34,967 bases of DNA from the NCBI GenBank assembly GCA_947372865.1, contig CANBVJ010000035.1, positions 1-34,967 on the forward strand, given 5' to 3'. The notes beneath the pieces were generated by a model, which worked only from the letters and a program-made list of their open reading frames with translations, was not told where the DNA came from and did no database searches. The stretch comes from Comamonadaceae bacterium. Its GTDB lineage: Bacteria > Pseudomonadota > Gammaproteobacteria > Burkholderiales > Burkholderiaceae_C. Positions within the stretch are counted from its first letter, which is position 1. Every line of letters starts with the position of its first letter. This document shows, piece after piece, positions 31,875 through 34,967 of the stretch. The translations under genes and the position numbers were made by a program.

Positions 31875-31926
31875 GGAAACAGTTTACGCCGACAGGTCAA
31901 GCCAAAAACGCAGGGGGCTTAAAGAT

Positions 31927-32118
31927 TTAGCCCCGCGGCTCGCTCCACAGCTTGCCGCCGGTAGCCCAGTTTTCGGCCTTGACGTCCGTGATCAGCACGT
32001 CCACCGAGTCGGGCGAGCCGCCCAGCACTTCGACGCTGACGCGGGTGATTTCTTGCACCAGCTTTTTCTTTTGCTCCAGGGTGCGGCCTTCGATCATTTC
32101 AACGTGGTAGGTGGGCAT
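31927..32118 (-). CDS. 4-oxalocrotonate tautomerase family protein
   Basis: A 63-residue protein, 62 after Met removal, which is the canonical size. The catalytic Pro1 follows the start (MPTYHVEMIEGRT), and EGRTLEQKKKLVQEITRVSVEVLGGSPDSVDVLITDV matches the family helix and strand. The start at 32118 is chosen because Pro must be N-terminal for catalysis; AGGA stands about 9 bases before it. A longer reading from 32148 would bury Pro1. 4-OT members act in aromatic meta-cleavage pathways, but single copies in other contexts have unknown substrates, as here. Confidence 0.9.
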   Translation of the reverse strand: MPTYHVEMIEGRTLEQKKKLVQEITRVSVEVLGGSPDSVDVLITDVKAENWATGGKLWSEPRG

Positions 32119-32227
32119 CGGTAGATTCCTAAAGAGGTGGGTAAACAAGCGCGTGCGGCGCTACTGCATCAGGCCCGCAGTTTAGACTGCGGCATGGCAA
32201 AAATTTACCGTCCCAAGCGGCACAACC

Positions 32228-33739
32228 GTGGTGCGTGAGGACCTGCGCGATTTTCAGGTGCGCCCGGGCCTGGCGCTGGTCTTGTGCGTCTTGCTGCTGG
32301 CGCACCTGGCGCTGGGCGCGGCCATGGGCCTGTCGGTGGACGAGGCGCATTACCTGCTTTACGCCGCGCACCCGGCCTTAAGTTACTTTGACCACCCGCC
32401 GCTGGTGGGCTGGGTGCAGTGGCCGCTGGTGGCGCTTCAGGCGCCCACGGCGCTGTTGCGCCTGCTGCCCGGCGCGCTGTGGTTGGGCACGGTGCTGCTG
32501 GTCTACCGGCTGGCGCAGGGTTTGGCCTTGGAGGGCGGCGGCGCGCCGCTGCGCGCTGGGCTGTGGGCGGTGGCGGCGCTGGCGCTGGCGCCCCTGTTGC
32601 ACGTGCTGGCCATTGGCTTGCTGCCGGACACTTTGCTCATGTTTTTGGCTGCCGCCGTGATGCTGCAAACCCAGCGCCTGATGCAGTTGGATGCGCCGCG
32701 CAAAACCTGGCCTTGGCTGGGCTTGGGCCTGCTGCTGGGCTTGGCCGGACTGAGCAAATACACGGCCGTCTTTTTTGCGCTGGCTGCCGCCGTGTGCATG
32801 TTGCAAGCGCACGGGCTGCGCGTCTTGCGCTTGCCCGCCTTGTGGGCGGCAATGGCGCTGGCCTTGGCGCTGGTGTCGCCCGTGGTGGTGTGGAACGCGC
32901 GCAATGGCTGGATTTCTTTTAGCTACCAAGCACAGCACGGGGCGGGCAGCGCGTGGCAGGGGCAGGAAGTGCTGCGTTTTGCGTTGGTGCAGTTGCTGGC
33001 CTACGGGCCCTTGCTGCTGTGGGGCGCCTGGGCGCGCAGCCGGGCGGGCGTGTTGCGCCTGTTTTTTGTGCTGCCGTTTGCGGTGCTGGGCTGGCTCTCG
33101 GGCGGGGGCAGCAGCCTGCCGCATTGGACGGCGCCGGCCTGGGTGGCGCTGGCGCCTTTTGCAGGCGTGGCTTTGGCCGCGTCTTGGGGCCAGGGTGCGG
33201 CGTTTGGGCGGCGGCGTTGGCGGCGCTTTGCTATTGGCGCTTTGGTGGCCTTGCAGGCGCTGGCCAGCGCGGCGCTGCTCTGGCTCATGCTCAGTGCGGG
33301 CGCGCCGCTGCTGCCGCGCAGCTTTGAAGACACGCCGGTGGGCCGTAACCCCTTTGTCGATTTGCATGGCTGGCAAGCCGCGGGCGTTCAGGCCCGCGCC
33401 CTGGCCGCGCAACACGGCCTGGGTAGCGTGTCGGTGCAAAACTGGACCCTGGCCAGCCGCCTGGGCTGGTACGCGCGGCCGCTGCCCGTGCATGTGCTCG
33501 AAGACCGCTTTGACCAATTTGACATCTGGGCAGGCGACTTGCCGGTGGGTGGCGACACCTTGCTGCTGGACTGGTCGGCCATGGCTTATACCGTGCCACT
33601 GGGCGCGCATGGCTTTCGTGATTGCCAGTTGCTGGCCACGCAGGCCGCCACGCACTGGGGTGCGCCGCTGGCGAGTTTTCGGTTTTATGCCTGCCACGGC
33701 TGGTCGGGCAGCCCACAACCGCGTTTGAGGATGGAATAA
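32228..33739 (+). CDS. GT39/ArnT-like membrane glycosyltransferase
   Basis: A 503-residue membrane protein with about ten hydrophobic segments and a C-terminal soluble part. DEAHY at about 38-42 in the first periplasmic loop is the catalytic acidic motif of GT-C enzymes (ArnT, PMT). It is followed by YFDHPPLVGW at about 53-62, a hallmark of the PMT_2/ArnT-like family. Such enzymes transfer sugars from polyprenyl-phosphate carriers to lipid A or proteins on the periplasmic face. The start is uncertain: GTG at 32228 or 32231, both ahead of the first membrane helix. The PAP2 gene begins directly after its stop, so they form one unit. Acceptor and sugar cannot be read. Confidence 0.85.
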   Translation: MVREDLRDFQVRPGLALVLCVLLLAHLALGAAMGLSVDEAHYLLYAAHPALSYFDHPPLVGWVQWPLVALQAPTALLRLLPGALWLGTVLLVYRLAQGLALEGGGAPLRAGLWAVAALALAPLLHVLAIGLLPDTLLMFLAAAVMLQTQRLMQLDAPRKTWPWLGLGLLLGLAGLSKYTAVFFALAAAVCMLQAHGLRVLRLPALWAAMALALALVSPVVVWNARNGWISFSYQAQHGAGSAWQGQEVLRFALVQLLAYGPLLLWGAWARSRAGVLRLFFVLPFAVLGWLSGGGSSLPHWTAPAWVALAPFAGVALAASWGQGAAFGRRRWRRFAIGALVALQALASAALLWLMLSAGAPLLPRSFEDTPVGRNPFVDLHGWQAAGVQARALAAQHGLGSVSVQNWTLASRLGWYARPLPVHVLEDRFDQFDIWAGDLPVGGDTLLLDWSAMAYTVPLGAHGFRDCQLLATQAATHWGAPLASFRFYACHGWSGSPQPRLRME

Positions 33740-34531
33740 ATGGGCCAAAATTCCGTCCCCCAAACGTGGCGCCGCTGGGCGCTGCCGGTGCTGATGCTGG
33801 CCTTGAGCGCGCCGCTGTGGCTTCACTGGGGCGAGCCCGCGTTGTTTGTGGCCATCAACCATGCCTGCCTGCTGCTGCCCGCGCCCGTGTGGACCGGGTT
33901 GTCGCTGCTGGGCAACGCCTGGGGCGTGCTGGCGATTACGTCGCCCCTGCTGGTGCTGGCGCCGCGCTTGCTGTGGGCCTGGCTGTGCGCCGTGCCTTTT
34001 GGCGTGCTGTTTGCGCGCCTGGGCAAGGGCTTTTTGGACAGCCCGCGCCCGGCGGCTGTGGTGGACAACCGCCTGTTTCGATTGGTGGGTGAAAAGCTCG
34101 AAGTCGCGTCCATGCCCTCGGGCCACACGCTGACTGCCTTTGCCGTGGCCAGCAGCCTGTACTTTGCGCTGGATGCCCGAGGCCGCGCGCGCTTTGCCTG
34201 GCTGTGGCTGTTGGCAGGCGCCGTAGGCTTGTCGCGCATTGCGGTGGGCGCGCACTGGCCCGGCGACGTGGCGGTGGGCGCGGGCCTGGGCGTGCTGGCG
34301 GGCCTGTTGGGCAACCTGCTGTGGTGCCGCCTGGGGGCGGTCTATGTGCAGCCGCAGGGCTGGCGTTTGCGCGCGGTGGCGGTGTTGTTGGCGGTCACGG
34401 TATACGTGCTGCTGGACGAGCCGCTGGACTTTGCGCAAAACACGCACTTGCAGCAGGCGCTGGCTGCGGTAGTGACGGGCGTATTGCTGGTGTTTGCGTG
34501 GCGCCAGCGCGGCGTGCGCTCGGAGCGCTAG
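33740..34531 (+). CDS. PAP2 family phosphatase
   Basis: A 263-residue membrane phosphatase with all three PAP2 motifs: KGFLDSPRP (96-104), PSGH (126-129) and SRIAVGAHWPGD with His172 and Asp176 (165-176). Six or so membrane helices are present, some after the catalytic part. Members hydrolyse lipid phosphates such as undecaprenyl diphosphate, or transfer phosphate to lipid A (LpxT type). The ATG follows the glycosyltransferase stop without a gap, so the two proteins are probably made together, and a shared role in envelope lipid or lipid A modification is likely but inferred. Confidence 0.88.
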   Translation: MGQNSVPQTWRRWALPVLMLALSAPLWLHWGEPALFVAINHACLLLPAPVWTGLSLLGNAWGVLAITSPLLVLAPRLLWAWLCAVPFGVLFARLGKGFLDSPRPAAVVDNRLFRLVGEKLEVASMPSGHTLTAFAVASSLYFALDARGRARFAWLWLLAGAVGLSRIAVGAHWPGDVAVGAGLGVLAGLLGNLLWCRLGAVYVQPQGWRLRAVAVLLAVTVYVLLDEPLDFAQNTHLQQALAAVVTGVLLVFAWRQRGVRSER

Positions 34532-34547
34532 GCGGCTGACGCCTCGG

Positions 34548-34967
34548 TCAGTGCCCCGCCAGTCGCAGCGCCAGGTCGCTGAGCGCCACATAGGCCGCGC
34601 CCGATTTTTCGTCCCAAGCAGCCACGGCCGCTGCTTGGCGGGCTATCGCCGCAGTGTCGCCGCGCGCCGCCGGGCCGGTGAGCGCGCCTTGCGGACCTAA
34701 GCGGGTAATGTTGACTACGGCGTTTTGTAAAAGTGTTGCGCGCAAATGCGGCAGCAGCGCCTCGGGCACGCCGGTGGCGCGCCAGGCGTCTTCAGCCACC
34801 GACTGCAGCACGGGCAAGAAGGTGGTGGCAAACACGGCGGCGGCGTGGTAGAGCAGTTTGTCTTGGCTGCGGATGTCAAAGCATTGCGCGCCGATGGCCG
34901 TAAAGGCGTCTTGCAACAGCGTGCGCGCAGCCGGGTCGCCTTCCAGTGCGCAAGGCGTGCCGACAAA
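34548..34967 (-). CDS. DUF2520/Rossmann-like oxidoreductase-like protein, C-terminal part
   Basis: The C-terminal ~139 residues of a gene that continues beyond the right edge. At the edge it reads FVGTPCALEGDPAARTLL, then AFTAIGAQCFDI and LLYHAAAVFATTFLPVL...VAEDAW. This matches the DUF2520 part of proteins that pair an N-terminal NADP-binding Rossmann domain with this helical domain, related to ketopantoate-reductase-like dehydrogenases. The Rossmann part is outside the window. The function in the cell is not established. It converges on the PAP2 gene with a 16-base gap. Confidence 0.75.
   Translation of the reverse strand, partial: FVGTPCALEGDPAARTLLQDAFTAIGAQCFDIRSQDKLLYHAAAVFATTFLPVLQSVAEDAWRATGVPEALLPHLRATLLQNAVVNITRLGPQGALTGPAARGDTAAIARQAAAVAAWDEKSGAAYVALSDLALRLAGH

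Noticed and set aside
31875-31926. TTGACC and TAAACT on the minus strand as a promoter for the amidotransferase gene
   Set aside because: The spacer is only 8 bases and the -10 box would sit almost on the start codon.
32378-34591. 737-codon minus-strand open frame opposite the glycosyltransferase and PAP2 genes
   Set aside because: Same antisense artefact: Arg/Gln/His/Ala-rich, no motifs, and spans two recognisable plus-strand genes.
1-34967. tRNA, rRNA, CRISPR arrays, replication origins and prophage genes
   Set aside because: Looked for on both strands by eye; no cloverleaf-like segment, direct-repeat array or phage structural gene was seen.

Overview
The window looks like chromosomal DNA of a betaproteobacterium of the order Burkholderiales, most likely family Comamonadaceae (Rhodoferax/Polaromonas/Acidovorax-like). 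The grounds are high GC with strong GC3 bias, small MKKTL-type general porins, Coq7 (ubiquinone synthesis), the proteobacterial type of GshA, and the gene orders fur / bamE-dapB and leuS-lptE-holA ... proA. This is recognition from memory of protein families and gene order; no database search was possible.

Layout. The left edge carries a possible decayed IS3-type transposase tail. It is followed by a minus-strand operon ilvA (threonine ammonia-lyase) - 5'-nucleotidase - SbmA/BacA-type ABC exporter, with a divergent OsmC-family protein. From about 5.1 to 8.5 kb base composition drops: a small BamE-like periplasmic protein, a bidirectional terminator, and two minus-strand porins. A stand-alone tyrosine recombinase, coq7 and a third porin (plus strand, paralogous to the second) follow. 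From 11.9 kb the window is core genome: fur, then a plus-strand run of bamE, dapB, exbB, exbD, leuS, lptE and holA. Five type IV pilin-like genes then sit between holA and proA. After proA come gshA, kup, a BenE-type transporter and gshB. A class II amidotransferase converges on and overlaps gshB; it is preceded on the minus strand by a 4-oxalocrotonate tautomerase. The right end has a GT39/ArnT-like glycosyltransferase paired with a PAP2 phosphatase, and the C-terminal part of a DUF2520-type oxidoreductase-like protein running off the edge.

How the parts work together. ExbB/ExbD, BamE, LptE, the porins and Fur all belong to outer-membrane assembly, transport and iron control. GshA and GshB are the two steps of glutathione synthesis and flank a potassium importer. 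The pilin block (pilE-like, fimT-like, pilV-like, pilW-like and a 686-residue PilX-like protein) looks like a self-contained minor-pilin set for the tip of a type IV pilus, without assembly machinery or PilY1.

The strongest candidates for something new are: (1) this pilin block with its giant, cysteine-rich, repeat-bearing PilX-like protein, in a place where holA and proA are normally neighbours; (2) two palindromic DNA insertions carried in frame inside leuS, resembling in principle the Rickettsia palindromic elements that live inside coding genes; and (3) a lone tyrosine recombinase with altered catalytic positions, bracketed by inverted porin paralogues.
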